From positions 1 to 35,659 of the forward strand of contig PKTD01000034.1 of NCBI GenBank assembly GCA_002869315.1: DNA of 35,659 nucleotides, given 5' to 3'. Origin of the DNA: Marinilabiliales bacterium (GTDB taxonomy: Bacteria > Bacteroidota > Bacteroidia > Bacteroidales > F082). The translations under genes and the position numbers were made by a program. Shown here one piece after another: positions 1-9,470 of this stretch. Numbering within the stretch: position 1 is the first letter of the stretch; each line of letters starts with the position of its first letter. The notes beneath the pieces were generated by a model that was not told the origin of the DNA, made no database searches, and was given only the letters and a program-made list of their open reading frames with translations.

Positions 1-1911
1 ATTCTCGTAAACGAGTTCTTCTTTATGAAGTTCAGGTTCTACATCGTCGCCCTTATACTCCCAGGCAGAAACATAAGTAAAGTTTTTATCATCTCTTAAG
101 GCTTCACCTTCAGGTGTTTGATATTCTTCTCTGAAATGTCCTCCTGAGGATTCGTTTCTGTTCAGAGCATCTCTGGCCATCAACTCTCCTAGTTCGAAGA
201 AATCGGCAACTCTAAGTGCTTTTTCAAGTTCCACATTCATTCCGGTATTCTTTCCCGGAACTTTAACTCTTTGCCAAAACTCTTTTCGCAATTCAGCAAT
301 TTCCTTTATGGCCTTTTCAAGTCCTTCTTTATTCCGTGCCATACCCACGTGATCCCACATAATCAATCCCAAACGTTTATGGAATGAATCGACAGTTTCG
401 TCACCATTAACAGCAAGTAATTTGTCGATTCTATCCTGAACATCTTTCTCAGCCTGATCAAATTCTTTTGATCCCACATCAAAACGAGGAACAGTAATTT
501 GGTCGGCCAGATAATTTTGCATCGTATATGGAAGTACAAAATAACCATCGGATAAACCTTGCATAAGTGCTGAAGCACCAAGGCGGTTTGCTCCATGATC
601 GGAGAAGTTTGCTTCGCCACCTACAAACAAACCAGGTATAGATGATTGTAATTCATAATCTACCCAAAGTCCACCCATAGTATAATGTATTGCCGGATAG
701 ATCATCATTGGAGTTTCATAAGGATTCTCATCAACTATCTTTTCATACATTTGGAATAAGTTACCATATCTGGCTTCAATAACATTTTTACCAAGTCGGC
801 CAATGGCCTCTTTAAAATCAAGATAAACAGCAAGGCCTGTATTTCCAACACCATAACCTGCATCGCATCTCTCTTTGGCTGCTCTGGATGCCACATCACG
901 GGGAACAAGATTACCGAAAGCAGGATATCTTCTTTCCAGATAATAGTCTCTGTCTTCCTCAGCAATTTCAGTTGGTTTTAACTCACCTTTTTGAATTTTT
1001 TCTGCATCTTCCTTTTTCTTGGGAACCCAAATTCTACCATCATTACGCAAACTTTCACTCATAAGAGTAAGTTTACTTTGAAAATCTCCGTGAACCGGGA
1101 TGCATGTTGGATGAATTTGAACGAAACAAGGGTTTCCAAAATAGGCTCCTTTTTTATATGATCTCCATGCGGCACTACCATTTGATGTCATTGCATTTGT
1201 AGAAAGGAAAAATACATTTCCATAACCTCCGCTGGCAATTAATACAGCGTGTGCGGAATGACGCTCCAACTCACCTGTTACCAGGTTTCGAACAATAATA
1301 CCACGTGCTTTACCATCTATCTTCACAAGATCCAGCATTTCTCTTCTTGTGAAAAGTTCTACCGATCCTTTATTAATTTCTTTGCTTAATGAACTATAGG
1401 CTCCCAAAAGAAGCTGCTGTCCTGTTTGTCCGCGGGCATAAAATGTTCTAGAAACAAGAGCACCTCCAAAGGAGCGATTGTCAAGCAAGCCGCCATATTC
1501 GCGTGCAAAGGGAACTCCCTGAGCAACACACTGATCTATTATACTGTTACTTACTTCCGCCAAACGATATACATTAGCTTCACGGGCACGGTAATCACCT
1601 CCTTTTACTGTATCATAAAACAAACGATAAACACTATCGCCATCGTTTGGATAATTTTTTGCAGCATTTATACCACCCTGGGCTGCAATACTGTGCGCGC
1701 GCCTAGGACTGTCTTGTATACAAAATACTTTCACATTAAACCCAAGTTCGCCTAAACTTGCTGCTGCGGCACCACCTGCTAATCCGGTTCCCACAACAAT
1801 AATATCTATTTTTCGCTTATTAGCTGGGTTTACAAGGTTTTGATGTGCTTTATAATTTGTCCACTTCTCGGCTATAGGGCCTTCGGGAATTTTCGAATCT
1901 ATCTTAGTCAT
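1..1911 (-). CDS. sdhA: Succinate dehydrogenase/fumarate reductase flavoprotein subunit, 3' end cut by window edge
   Basis: FAD subunit that interconverts succinate and fumarate on the cytoplasmic face of the membrane complex. I translated it on the reverse strand from the ATG at 1911: 637 codons are open to the window edge, close to the full length of this family, so only the last few residues should be missing. Visible features are the dinucleotide-binding stretch [16 protein letters not shown] (about residues 39-54), the segment [15 protein letters not shown] with the His (H73) expected to bind FAD covalently, the substrate-loop motif [17 protein letters not shown] with the active-site Arg, HYTMGG, and the C-terminal FAD segment [20 protein letters not shown]. 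The start lies 8 nt after the sdhC frame, so the two are one operon; sdhB presumably follows outside the window. No internal stop or frameshift was found. SQR versus QFR direction cannot be decided from sequence alone. Confidence 0.97.
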   Translation of the reverse strand, partial: MTKIDSKIPEGPIAEKWTNYKAHQNLVNPANKRKIDIIVVGTGLAGGAAAASLGELGFNVKVFCIQDSPRRAHSIAAQGGINAAKNYPNDGDSVYRLFYDTVKGGDYRAREANVYRLAEVSNSIIDQCVAQGVPFAREYGGLLDNRSFGGALVSRTFYARGQTGQQLLLGAYSSLSKEINKGSVELFTRREMLDLVKIDGKARGIIVRNLVTGELERHSAHAVLIASGGYGNVFFLSTNAMTSNGSAAWRSYKKGAYFGNPCFVQIHPTCIPVHGDFQSKLTLMSESLRNDGRIWVPKKKEDAEKIQKGELKPTEIAEEDRDYYLERRYPAFGNLVPRDVASRAAKERCDAGYGVGNTGLAVYLDFKEAIGRLGKNVIEARYGNLFQMYEKIVDENPYETPMMIYPAIHYTMGGLWVDYELQSSIPGLFVGGEANFSDHGANRLGASALMQGLSDGYFVLPYTMQNYLADQITVPRFDVGSKEFDQAEKDVQDRIDKLLAVNGDETVDSFHKRLGLIMWDHVGMARNKEGLEKAIKEIAELRKEFWQRVKVPGKNTGMNVELEKALRVADFFELGELMARDALNRNESSGGHFREEYQTPEGEALRDDKNFTYVSAWEYKGDDVEPELHKEELVYEN

Positions 1912-1919
1912 ATCTGTTC

Positions 1920-2597
1920 TTATTTAGTAAAATAAATAACTAAAGGAATTAAAACGTAACCTACAGTGATTACGATAGCAAATAAACGTCCTATCGCTTT
2001 AATAAAAGGAGTATACTTTGGATGATTTAACCCAAGCTACTGGAATGCTGATTGAATTCCATGGTCGAGGTGGAAACCCAAAAATAAAAGTGCTACCACA
2101 TAAAATACAACATAACCAGGTATGGTAAATAAATCAACCACCAGGCTACCCATATCTTCCATCACTACACCGTCTACTTTTACTTCATGCATTTCTCCGA
2201 TAAGGCCTTTTGCCACAAGGAAGAAATTTATAAAGTGAATGATTAAGAACACAAAAATAATGACCGCAGTATGGATCATATATTTAGAGAAATACGACTT
2301 TTCAGAAGAGGCCTTTACTTTATAAGCATTTGGCCTTGCAATCCAGTTTTGGATTTGCAGTACAATTCCAAGAATTATGTGGATTATAAATCCGGCAAAC
2401 AAAACCCACTGGAATAACTGTATTACTGGATTTGTGCCCATGAAATGCGCCAACTCGTTAAACAAATTATGGTCGGAAGCCGTTATCAATGTTATGTTGA
2501 TGGATAAATGCACCAACATGAAGGTAAATAGGAATAAACCCATCAACGACATCCAGATTTTTTTAGCTACGGATGACAGCGAAAGTAAATTACTCAT
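1920..2597 (-). pseudogene. sdhC: Succinate dehydrogenase cytochrome b558 subunit with in-frame TAG
   Basis: Membrane anchor that binds haem and quinone for the SdhA/SdhB complex. The frame from the ATG at 2597 encodes 186 residues with four hydrophobic segments and His residues in LVHLSIN (H30), FIIHIILG (H73), LIIHFINFF (H121) and GFHLDHG (H176/H179), the expected haem-ligand pattern of five-helix, dihaem b558 SdhC proteins. After GIQSAFQ there is a TAG (2037-2039). The same frame then continues for 38 codons, starting LGLNHPKYTPFIKAIGR and including a fifth hydrophobic helix (AIVITVGYVLIPLVIYF), to a TAA at 1920-1922. That tail is what the family normally has after SAFQ. Without the TAG the protein would be 225 residues, the usual length. 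The tail ends 8 nt before sdhA. Either a truncated four-helix SdhC is made, the stop is read through, or the gene is newly dead or miscalled. Confidence 0.9.
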
Positions 2598-2943
2598 AAT
2601 TAAACATTTACTTGATAAAAAATTGTTAATTTTCAGTTTTTAATATACCCTACAAATGTCTGAAACTATTTAGTCAATTGCAAGTTAAAACACTAAAATT
2701 ATTAACTTCTGTTGTATTTAACTGTTAGTTTATAACACTCACATTAAGTGATTTTTATCACAAGTTGTTTATTTACTGCTAATTAATAAATATGGCCAGA
2801 ATGATTACCAGAAATTATTTTTAAGATATTTATTTTGTGTAAAAATAAGGAAGCCAAAAAATAAATGGAATTAATTCTTGTAAACAATCAAAAACATTTA
2901 AAACTGGCTAATTTTCTATATTTGTACTTAAATAAATTTGACC
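2598..2943. other. Divergent intergenic region between sdhC and the M24B peptidase
   Basis: AT-rich 346-bp spacer holding the promoters of two divergent transcripts. A TATATTTG box at 2917-2924 serves the rightward gene. On the leftward strand I found no clean TAnnTTTG box for sdhCA. No ORF, RNA gene or strong hairpin was seen. Confidence 0.6.
2917..2924 (+). promoter_or_regulatory. Bacteroidota -7 box (TATATTTG) for the M24B peptidase
   Basis: Matches the phylum consensus TAnnTTTG and ends 19 nt before the ATG at 2944. No convincing -33 TTG at the usual distance was found, so this rests on the -7 match and its position. Confidence 0.5.
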
Positions 2944-4236
2944 ATGAGATACTTAACTATAAATAATGAATTGTTTATTGAAAATCGTAAGAAATTCAGC
3001 AAACAACTAAAGGAAAAATCCGTTGCCATTTTTTATTCGGCAGACCAGTGCCCAAGAAATGGAGATCAGTACCATACATTTCGCCAGCAAAGTGATTTTT
3101 TCTATTTATCAGGTATTGATCAGGAAAAAAGTATTCTTATAATAGCCCCTGATCATCCTGACCAATCACTAAGAGAATGTTTGTTTCTCATAAAGACAAA
3201 TGAAAAGATAGCTAAGTGGGAAGGTCATAAATATACCAAGCAAGAGGCGGAATCTACTTCAGGTATAAAATCAATATTTTGGTTAGACGAATTTGATTTC
3301 TATTTAAATGATATTCTTTCTGAGAGTTCCAATGTTTACTTAAACCGGAATGAATATCCCAAGTTTTTTCCTGAGGCAGAGGAAAAAAATCACAGAGAAG
3401 GTGATAGATTAAAATTAAAATTTCCTTTGCACAATTATTATAGAAGTGCACCTATACTTGCTACAATGAGAGGTGTAAAATCAGATATAGAAAAAAAACT
3501 TATCGAAAAGGCATGCGACATAACTGAAAAGGGATTCAGGCAGGTACTAAAAACAACTAAACCAGCTATGTTTGAGTTTGAGGTGCAGGCAGAAGTAGAT
3601 TATATTTTCACAAAAAACAGAGCGAACGGACATGGATATGCGCCCATAATTGCTAGCGGCAAAAATGCTTGTGTTTTGCATTATATTGAGAACAACGATG
3701 AGTGCAAAGATGGGGATTTGTTATTGATGGATTTTGGTGCTGAATATGCAAACTATACAGCCGACATGAGCCGAACTATTCCCGTAAACGGGAAATTTAC
3801 CGAAAGGCAAAAACAATGCTATAATGCTGTTTTAGATGTGTTTAAAGAACTTAAAAAACTTTATGTAAAAGGAAATTCCAGCACGCTTATTAACCAAAAG
3901 GCCAATGAGTTAATGGAAACGGAAATGGTAAAATTGGGTCTCTTTACGAAAAAAGACATTGAGATGCAGGATAAGGATAACCCTTTATACAAAAAGTATT
4001 TCATGCATGGAGTATGTCATCCAATTGGCCTTGATGTGCACGACATAGGATCGAAACATCGAATTTTTGAGCCGGGAATGATTTTAACCCTGGAACCAGG
4101 TATTTACATAGAAGAAGAGAATATTGGAATTAGAATTGAAAATGACATTTTAATTACTGATGGCGCTCCAGTGGACCTGATGAAAAATATACCAATTGAA
4201 GTAGATGAGATAGAGAATATGATGAATCAATGTTAA
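2944..4236 (+). CDS. Xaa-Pro aminopeptidase, M24B family (first copy)
   Basis: Cytoplasmic dinuclear metallopeptidase that removes N-terminal residues preceding proline. The protein is 430 residues from the ATG at 2944; the frame could begin six bases earlier at a TTG, but the ATG gives the ordinary start MRYLTINNELF. The N-terminal half is an AMP_N-type domain. The C-terminal pita-bread domain has all five metal ligands in order: Asp in LLLMDFGAEYANYTADMSRT (two Asp), His in HGVCHPIGLDVHDIG, Glu in LTLEPGIYI, and Glu in IGIRIENDILIT. It is a diverged paralogue of the gene at 6234-7622. There is no signal peptide. It converges on the Crp/Fnr gene with a 17-nt gap and no visible terminator. 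Confidence 0.93.
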   Translation: MRYLTINNELFIENRKKFSKQLKEKSVAIFYSADQCPRNGDQYHTFRQQSDFFYLSGIDQEKSILIIAPDHPDQSLRECLFLIKTNEKIAKWEGHKYTKQEAESTSGIKSIFWLDEFDFYLNDILSESSNVYLNRNEYPKFFPEAEEKNHREGDRLKLKFPLHNYYRSAPILATMRGVKSDIEKKLIEKACDITEKGFRQVLKTTKPAMFEFEVQAEVDYIFTKNRANGHGYAPIIASGKNACVLHYIENNDECKDGDLLLMDFGAEYANYTADMSRTIPVNGKFTERQKQCYNAVLDVFKELKKLYVKGNSSTLINQKANELMETEMVKLGLFTKKDIEMQDKDNPLYKKYFMHGVCHPIGLDVHDIGSKHRIFEPGMILTLEPGIYIEEENIGIRIENDILITDGAPVDLMKNIPIEVDEIENMMNQC

Positions 4237-4253
4237 GAATTTAAACTCCAACT

Positions 4254-4883
4254 TCATAATTTATCAAAATCCTTTATCTTCTTTCGGATCCTGCTTAAAC
4301 TTTCGGGAGTAATTCCTAAGTAGGAGGCCAGATATTTTTGCGGAATAAGTTCTGTTAGTTTTTCATTGGAAGTTATTAATTCCTTATAATAATCTTCAGC
4401 AGTTTTTGAATACATTTGTAGTTCTTTCATTTCCCTTTGAACATAGAGTAATTCAATCATTCTTCTTCCAATTCTATCAGCCATAGGTGCTGAATCATAT
4501 AGAGTTTGCATATCATTCCATGACATACGATATGTCTTGATAGAAGAAACAGCCTCAACATTAATTAATGAAGAAGTACGCGTAATAAATGAAGCATATG
4601 AATTGAAAACAGAAATAGGGAAATTGAAGCGGAGTGTATATTCCATTCCATTTTTTTGTTGAAAAATCCTACTAACACCTTCATACATAAAGTAAATGTA
4701 ATTTTCTACTTCTCCTGCCCGACTAATTAATTCATTTTTTGAGAATGATTTATAAAACAATCTCTTTTCAAACTCATCCCAGTCCAATTGGCTAATTGGC
4801 ACAACCGATTCGATGAAGGCCCTTATAATTCCAAGTGATTTTTCGTGCATCTGTCTAGTTAACAAACATACGAAATAAATCAT
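4254..4883 (-). CDS. Crp/Fnr-family transcriptional regulator
   Basis: Predicted DNA-binding regulator with an N-terminal cyclic-nucleotide-binding-like beta barrel (about residues 25-125; core SKNELISRAGEVENYIYFM then EGVSRIF) and a C-terminal helix-turn-helix, IPQKYLASYLGITPESLSRI, near residues 180-200. This is the architecture of the small Bacteroidota Crp-like regulators. No Cys cluster of the Fnr type is present, so it is not an Fe-S oxygen sensor. The longest start (4883) abuts the TAA of the upstream M23 gene with no spacer. The first 11 residues (MIYFVCLLTRQ) do not look like the family, so the ATG at 4850 (MHEKSLG) is a good alternative. It probably shares an operon with the M23 lipoprotein. 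Ligand and targets are unknown. Confidence 0.85.
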   Translation of the reverse strand: MIYFVCLLTRQMHEKSLGIIRAFIESVVPISQLDWDEFEKRLFYKSFSKNELISRAGEVENYIYFMYEGVSRIFQQKNGMEYTLRFNFPISVFNSYASFITRTSSLINVEAVSSIKTYRMSWNDMQTLYDSAPMADRIGRRMIELLYVQREMKELQMYSKTAEDYYKELITSNEKLTELIPQKYLASYLGITPESLSRIRKKIKDFDKL

Positions 4884-6002
4884 TTAGAAATCAATATTAA
4901 CTACGCTAAATTGCTCCATCATTGCATTTTGCACTTCCAAAGGAGACGATGGTCCAGTTGTCAAATCTCCGGTTTTAGTATAATTATTAAATACAAATGG
5001 AATACCATTAGATTTCCAGAAATCCTTTCCATCGGCTATATGGAAATGCAAATGTGGCGATGATGAATTTCCTGAATTCCCTAACAATGCCAGCGGTTGT
5101 CCCACTTCCACATTTTCTCCTTTTTCAACCATGAAACTGCCTGGAATTATATGACAATAAAATGCATATTGTTTCTCTGCCAATTTAATTACAAGGTAAT
5201 TACCTGCATATTCGTTATCCGAATTAAAAACCACATCCGCCTGAGAACCATGGTTTTCGGTGCGGCCATCAATTTTATCAATAATTTCACCATTAGCAAT
5301 CGCATATAAGGTATCGCCATAATTAAAATAAGATTCATTTGTATCAGGATTGCCGCTGTAAATATCGTTCCAATCGGGGGCAAACTCAATTTCATCAAAA
5401 GCAAAACGTTCTGGAGTATACATACTTCCATCCAAAAATATCAAAACATCGAAATGATATTCTGATGTTGACTGGTTTGCGAAAAATAAATTGTTCCCTT
5501 TGAGAGGTGGGTTAATTACCAAAGGTTTTATATCAGTTCGGGGATTGAACTCAGCTCCCTCAAAACTAACTGATTCATTATTAGTTGTATCAGTGAAATA
5601 TAACCGATTTACAATAGTTTCTGGAACAGTTTCGCTAATCGGAACTGGAACTTGAACCGACATATAATAGCTATCCAATTTATCCCATTGTAAAAATTCG
5701 TTAGGCTTAATTGGTTCCTTATAGACTCTTCCTAAATCAGATGCTTTTATCTCAAACAAAACTTTGTTGCTACTTTTGTCTATAGCTTCAATCTTGTCCA
5801 ACTTTAAATGGTCTTTTTCATATTCCCACGTTTTTATTGTGTAACCAATACGATTATATAACTCCGTATTATAAACTATTTCACTCTTGGCAATTTCAAT
5901 CTTAGCATTCGCATAAGGGTTGTCAGAATTTTCTTTTTTACATCCTACTATTGCCATGCTTAGTATTAAGCATAATACAACAAAACTTAATGATCTTTTC
6001 AT
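4884..6002 (-). CDS. M23-family (LytM-like) peptidase-domain lipoprotein
   Basis: Predicted envelope lipoprotein: a hydrophobic signal ends in a lipobox with Cys21 (MAIVGC), followed by KKENSD. Residues about 25-200 are a Bacteroidota-type unknown domain. The C-terminal region is LytM-like, with GDTLYAIANGEI, GNYLVIKL, FYCHIIPGS, VEVGQPLALLGNSGNSSSPH and the HLHFH metal/catalytic motif. The first metal-binding motif of active M23 enzymes (HxxxD) is not intact: the corresponding place reads RFAFDEIEF, with Asp but no His. It may therefore be an atypical or inactive peptidoglycan hydrolase that binds or regulates instead. It is followed with no gap by the Crp/Fnr gene, suggesting co-transcription. 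Confidence 0.85.
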   Translation of the reverse strand: MKRSLSFVVLCLILSMAIVGCKKENSDNPYANAKIEIAKSEIVYNTELYNRIGYTIKTWEYEKDHLKLDKIEAIDKSSNKVLFEIKASDLGRVYKEPIKPNEFLQWDKLDSYYMSVQVPVPISETVPETIVNRLYFTDTTNNESVSFEGAEFNPRTDIKPLVINPPLKGNNLFFANQSTSEYHFDVLIFLDGSMYTPERFAFDEIEFAPDWNDIYSGNPDTNESYFNYGDTLYAIANGEIIDKIDGRTENHGSQADVVFNSDNEYAGNYLVIKLAEKQYAFYCHIIPGSFMVEKGENVEVGQPLALLGNSGNSSSPHLHFHIADGKDFWKSNGIPFVFNNYTKTGDLTTGPSSPLEVQNAMMEQFSVVNIDF

Positions 6003-6233
6003 ATATGATTTATTTGCTGGTAAATATATTGGTAGTTAATTGGATTTTAATTAACCTATGTTAAGATTTGTAAATTTTCTAACAACTTATTATACCGGCA
6101 TAATATTAAAAGATATGCTGAATATAATAATTTCTAAATGAATTACATCTATTTATAACTATTATAATTCTTATTCATCCTCTTTTTTCTTAATTTTACA
6201 TCTTAAAAAATAAAACTCATAAAGAATAGAGAT

Positions 6234-7622
6234 ATGTTTAAGAAAGAAGTATATGTTGAAAGAAGAAATCGTTTAAAAAAAGAAATTAAATCAGGTATCG
6301 CCCTGTTTTTAGGAAATGTTGATGCTGCATTTAATTACCCAGCTAACCAATATCATTTCCGTCAGGATAGTCATTTTTTATACTTTTTTGGTTTACAAAA
6401 CCCAGGTTTTGCAGGAGTAATTGATTTTGACAATGACAAAGACTATGTTTTTGGAAACGACTTCGATATTGACGATATAATTTGGATGGGTGTTCAACCA
6501 AAAGTTTCTGATCTGGCAGCTAAGGCTGGTGTTGAAAATACAGCGCCATATAAAGAACTTGCACAGATTATTGCCAAAGCGAAATATGAAGGAAAAAAGG
6601 TTCATTATCTGCCTCCTTATAGAGGAGAAACAATAATTGAATTATCAAATTTATTAGGTATAGCTAATGCAGATGTTAAACCGGGTGTATCAGTAGAACT
6701 TATTAGTGCAGTTGTTAAATTGAAGGAGATAAAAGATGATTATGAGATTGCTGAAATTGAAAAGGCAGTCGACATAGCTTATGAAATGCATACAACTTCC
6801 ATGAAAATGGCCATGCCCGGAACTGTTGAACAGGAAATTGCAGGCACCATTGAAGGAATTTCTCTGGCAAAAGGCGGACCGGTTTCGTTTCCAATTATAT
6901 TAAGTCAGGATGGGCAAACTCTGCACAATCATAATCATGACAATGTTTTAGAACTTGGCAGGATGATGGTTACTGATGGAGGAGCAGAAACACATGAGAA
7001 TTATGCAAGTGATATAACCAGAACAGTTCCTGTTGGAGGAAAATTCAATGAGCGTCAGGCAGAAATTTATCAAATAGTTTTGGATGCTAATATGGCTGCC
7101 ATTGAAGCTATTAAACCGGGTGTTAAATACCGCGACATTCATTTCCTTGCCGCAAGAGTTATAATTGAAGGACTAAAAAAGGCCGGTATAATGAAAGGCG
7201 ATACTGATGAAGCCTTAAAAGCAGAAGCACATACTTTATTTATGCCTCACGGACTCGGGCATCAAATGGGAATGGACGTGCACGACATGGAAGGTTTAGG
7301 AGAAGATTATGTAGGTTATGATGAAAATACTAAGCGTGCAACAACTTTCGGTACAGCCTATCTCCGTCTGGGAAAAGAATTAAAAACAGGTATGGTTCTT
7401 ACTGTTGAACCAGGAATTTATTTTATCCCCGACCTAATAGATCAGTTTAAAGCAGAAGGAAAATTTACTGATTTTGTTAATTACGATAAAGTTGAAACAT
7501 ATAAAGATTTTGGTGGCATAAGAATTGAAGATGATATTTTGGTTACCGAAACAGGATACAGGGTTCTTGGTAAACCAATACCAAAGACTATTGCTGAAGT
7601 TGAAGCAGTAATGAATAGTTAA
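6234..7622 (+). CDS. Xaa-Pro aminopeptidase, M24B family (second copy)
   Basis: A 462-residue cytoplasmic proline-specific aminopeptidase. Residues about 1-150 form the AMP_N domain (MFKKEVYVERRNRLKKE, then YHFRQDSHFLYFFGL). The catalytic half has the five metal ligands: Asp-Asp in MVTDGGAETHENYASDITRT, His in MPHGLGHQMGMDVHDM, Glu in LTVEPGIYF and Glu in GGIRIEDDILVT. The ATG at 6234 begins at the expected place. It resembles the gene at 2944-4236 in fold and motifs but differs clearly in sequence and in a longer insertion before the Glu motif, so the two are old paralogues, not a recent duplication. It is monocistronic and ends in a shared terminator with the convergent gene. Confidence 0.94.
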   Translation: MFKKEVYVERRNRLKKEIKSGIALFLGNVDAAFNYPANQYHFRQDSHFLYFFGLQNPGFAGVIDFDNDKDYVFGNDFDIDDIIWMGVQPKVSDLAAKAGVENTAPYKELAQIIAKAKYEGKKVHYLPPYRGETIIELSNLLGIANADVKPGVSVELISAVVKLKEIKDDYEIAEIEKAVDIAYEMHTTSMKMAMPGTVEQEIAGTIEGISLAKGGPVSFPIILSQDGQTLHNHNHDNVLELGRMMVTDGGAETHENYASDITRTVPVGGKFNERQAEIYQIVLDANMAAIEAIKPGVKYRDIHFLAARVIIEGLKKAGIMKGDTDEALKAEAHTLFMPHGLGHQMGMDVHDMEGLGEDYVGYDENTKRATTFGTAYLRLGKELKTGMVLTVEPGIYFIPDLIDQFKAEGKFTDFVNYDKVETYKDFGGIRIEDDILVTETGYRVLGKPIPKTIAEVEAVMNS

Positions 7623-7643
7623 TATTATTGTTAATAGTTTAAA

Positions 7644-7675
7644 CAAAAAAAGCAACCCTGTGGTTGCTTTTTTTG
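7644..7675. terminator. Bidirectional rho-independent terminator
   Basis: Stem AGCAACC/GGTTGCT (7651-7657 with 7662-7668) with A-rich sequence on the left and T-rich on the right. It can therefore end both the rightward M24B gene and the leftward gene at 7677. Confidence 0.85.
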
Positions 7676-7676
7676 T

Positions 7677-9188
7677 TTAGTATTCGGTTTGTTTTCTGTA
7701 CTCCCTCATCTTAACTGTCGGCTCAATAATTGAAAAGTCTTTCCACAAACTGTCGTTAAACTGCTCAACATAAATTACATCCATTTTTTCAGGCTGTATG
7801 AAGTTCGCAAATTTACTGTGTGAAATTTCTTCATAATCCAAAATCAGAAACTCTACCAACGACTGGCTTTTTATTCCAAGGTCTACTCCTACTTTAATTT
7901 CATTAAGCTTTTTGTCGAATAGCCATCTTTTTTTCTTCTTCAGTAAGGCAACACTTCTGTCGAAACCTACAGAAGACCCTTCCGACTTGGAAAAGTATTT
8001 TAATTTGTATACACTATCTTTCTTTTGAAAAAACACCGATCCTTTAAAATGATCTTCGGAAAATGAAACTCCCAATAAACTCAAATCTCTTCCATTTTTA
8101 CCTTCTGCATATTCATAATCGGCTTTTATTAATGCATATGTCTCGATAGATATATACATTCGACCTTTGTAAAGCCCTCTGCTAGCTGGCTCAAAATCTA
8201 TTATGTATACAGGCTCTCCACCAACACTAATTCCACCAGCAAGTGTATATTTATATCTGGCAGGTTTATATAAAAACTCCCATAGTTTTTCATCATCCAT
8301 ATTACTATATTTCAAATTGCCGGCAATTCTATAATTAAAGTACTTAAGTCTTCGTTGATTATTATCAGTAGTGTCGGTATTTTCCTTCTTTGTGGTAGTA
8401 TCATTTGCATCAATTTCGAGTTTCTGGCCAAAAACCCCACTTTTTATTTTCCAGTATTCTTCCTCAGCTGTATTGCTAAGAAGTTTATCAAACACCTTTT
8501 CCAATTGATCAAGTTCTGCAATATCTTTTTCCTTGAGTGAAACAGTTCTAATAGGATTGGTTTTGAATTTAATACTATCTTCTTCTACAGCAGAGAAATA
8601 AACATCTCCCATAAAATCAGTATAAGAAATAGAGTTTTTTGGTAAAGCATTTTCCATAGTCTGAACCATCTTTTCATCAAGTTCTTCGAAAGATGTCTTT
8701 TTCATATCCAGATTAAAATTTTCTATATCCGTATTTTCACGTCTACGCACAAACACTTTAGATACAGAAGTAGTTTTTTTGTAATTATTTTCCTTGTTTT
8801 CAATAACCTTTTTTACAATCTGTTTTAGATTAGGCGTGCTCCCAAAAATTAATGTTTCGCTAAGATTTATCATTTCCTCCTCTAAAAATATATCAGAGGA
8901 ATCCTTTATATTAACTAAACAAATTGTTCTGGTTTTATATCCAATATATTGAAATTTAATGCTGTCTGTTTGAGATAAGCCATTAGTATTTAAAGAAAAA
9001 TAGCCGGCTTCATTACTTATTACACCGCGATGTTTATTCAATACATATATATTGGCATAAGGCAGAGGTGTATTGCTTTTGCTGTCAAGTATACGACCTT
9101 TTAACTGAGAAACCCCTCTAAATTCTGTTTGTGCAATAATGCTAGTTGTGATTATTAGGGAAAAAAATAGTATTAGTTTACGTATCAT
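7677..9188 (-). CDS. Carboxypeptidase-D-regulatory-like domain outer-envelope protein of unknown function
   Basis: A secreted or outer-membrane-associated protein of 503 residues when started at the ATG at 9188, which gives a clean Sec signal (MIRKLILFFSLIITTSIIAQ). A longer frame to 9215 adds nine residues before the signal and is less likely. Residues about 25-110 are a CarboxypepD_reg-like beta sandwich (LKGRILDSKSNTPLPYANIYV, then YIGYKTRTI), common in Bacteroidota envelope proteins. The remainder lacks the TonB plug motif and is a conserved-looking beta-rich domain (YKYTLAGGISVGGEPVYIIDF). I cannot assign a role. Shared membership of this domain with SusC-like receptors does not make it a transporter. 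It has its own predicted promoter at 9262-9269 and no operon partner. Confidence 0.75.
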   Translation of the reverse strand: MIRKLILFFSLIITTSIIAQTEFRGVSQLKGRILDSKSNTPLPYANIYVLNKHRGVISNEAGYFSLNTNGLSQTDSIKFQYIGYKTRTICLVNIKDSSDIFLEEEMINLSETLIFGSTPNLKQIVKKVIENKENNYKKTTSVSKVFVRRRENTDIENFNLDMKKTSFEELDEKMVQTMENALPKNSISYTDFMGDVYFSAVEEDSIKFKTNPIRTVSLKEKDIAELDQLEKVFDKLLSNTAEEEYWKIKSGVFGQKLEIDANDTTTKKENTDTTDNNQRRLKYFNYRIAGNLKYSNMDDEKLWEFLYKPARYKYTLAGGISVGGEPVYIIDFEPASRGLYKGRMYISIETYALIKADYEYAEGKNGRDLSLLGVSFSEDHFKGSVFFQKKDSVYKLKYFSKSEGSSVGFDRSVALLKKKKRWLFDKKLNEIKVGVDLGIKSQSLVEFLILDYEEISHSKFANFIQPEKMDVIYVEQFNDSLWKDFSIIEPTVKMREYRKQTEY

Positions 9189-9261
9189 TCTTATTAAAAA
9201 CAGTTTATAATACATAAAGACGAAAGAACACCTTAATTGTTACTTTTACTTTACCAAAAAA

Positions 9262-9269
9262 CAAATTTA
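9262..9269 (-). promoter_or_regulatory. -7 box (TAAATTTG on the minus strand)
   Basis: Reads CAAATTTA on the plus strand, an exact TAnnTTTG match on the minus strand. It lies about 75 nt upstream of the ATG at 9188. Confidence 0.4.
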
Positions 9270-9470
9270 AGTATAATACTTATAGCATATTATATAACCA
9301 TTCTGTATCGACTAATAAAAAATGGACCATTGGTTAATGACATTTGACCAATTACCTTTAGGCTGTGTTTTAGCAGCCTATAAAGTTGGACAATGATTAG
9401 TATTTTAAATAACTAATAAACAAGCCTTGCCTGGAAAAGTAAAATTCTGTTAAAAAAACTAGGAATGATA

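Noticed and set aside
1426-1755. A 109-residue ORF on the plus strand
   Set aside because: It lies wholly antisense to the well-conserved sdhA coding sequence and has no recognisable domain.
2037-2039. TAG reassigned as a sense codon
   Set aside because: TAG is the normal terminal stop of the amylase (20466-20468), the TonB receptor right after its C-terminal Phe (25236-25238) and the small secreted protein (20582-20584).
2944-7622. Recent tandem duplication of the two M24B peptidases
   Set aside because: They share motifs but differ widely in sequence and insert lengths, and are separated by unrelated genes on the other strand; they are old paralogues.
9360-9379. Hairpin AGGCTG...CAGCCT upstream of the 9188 gene
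   Set aside because: A six-base stem with a large loop and no T run; too weak to call a terminator or RNA element.
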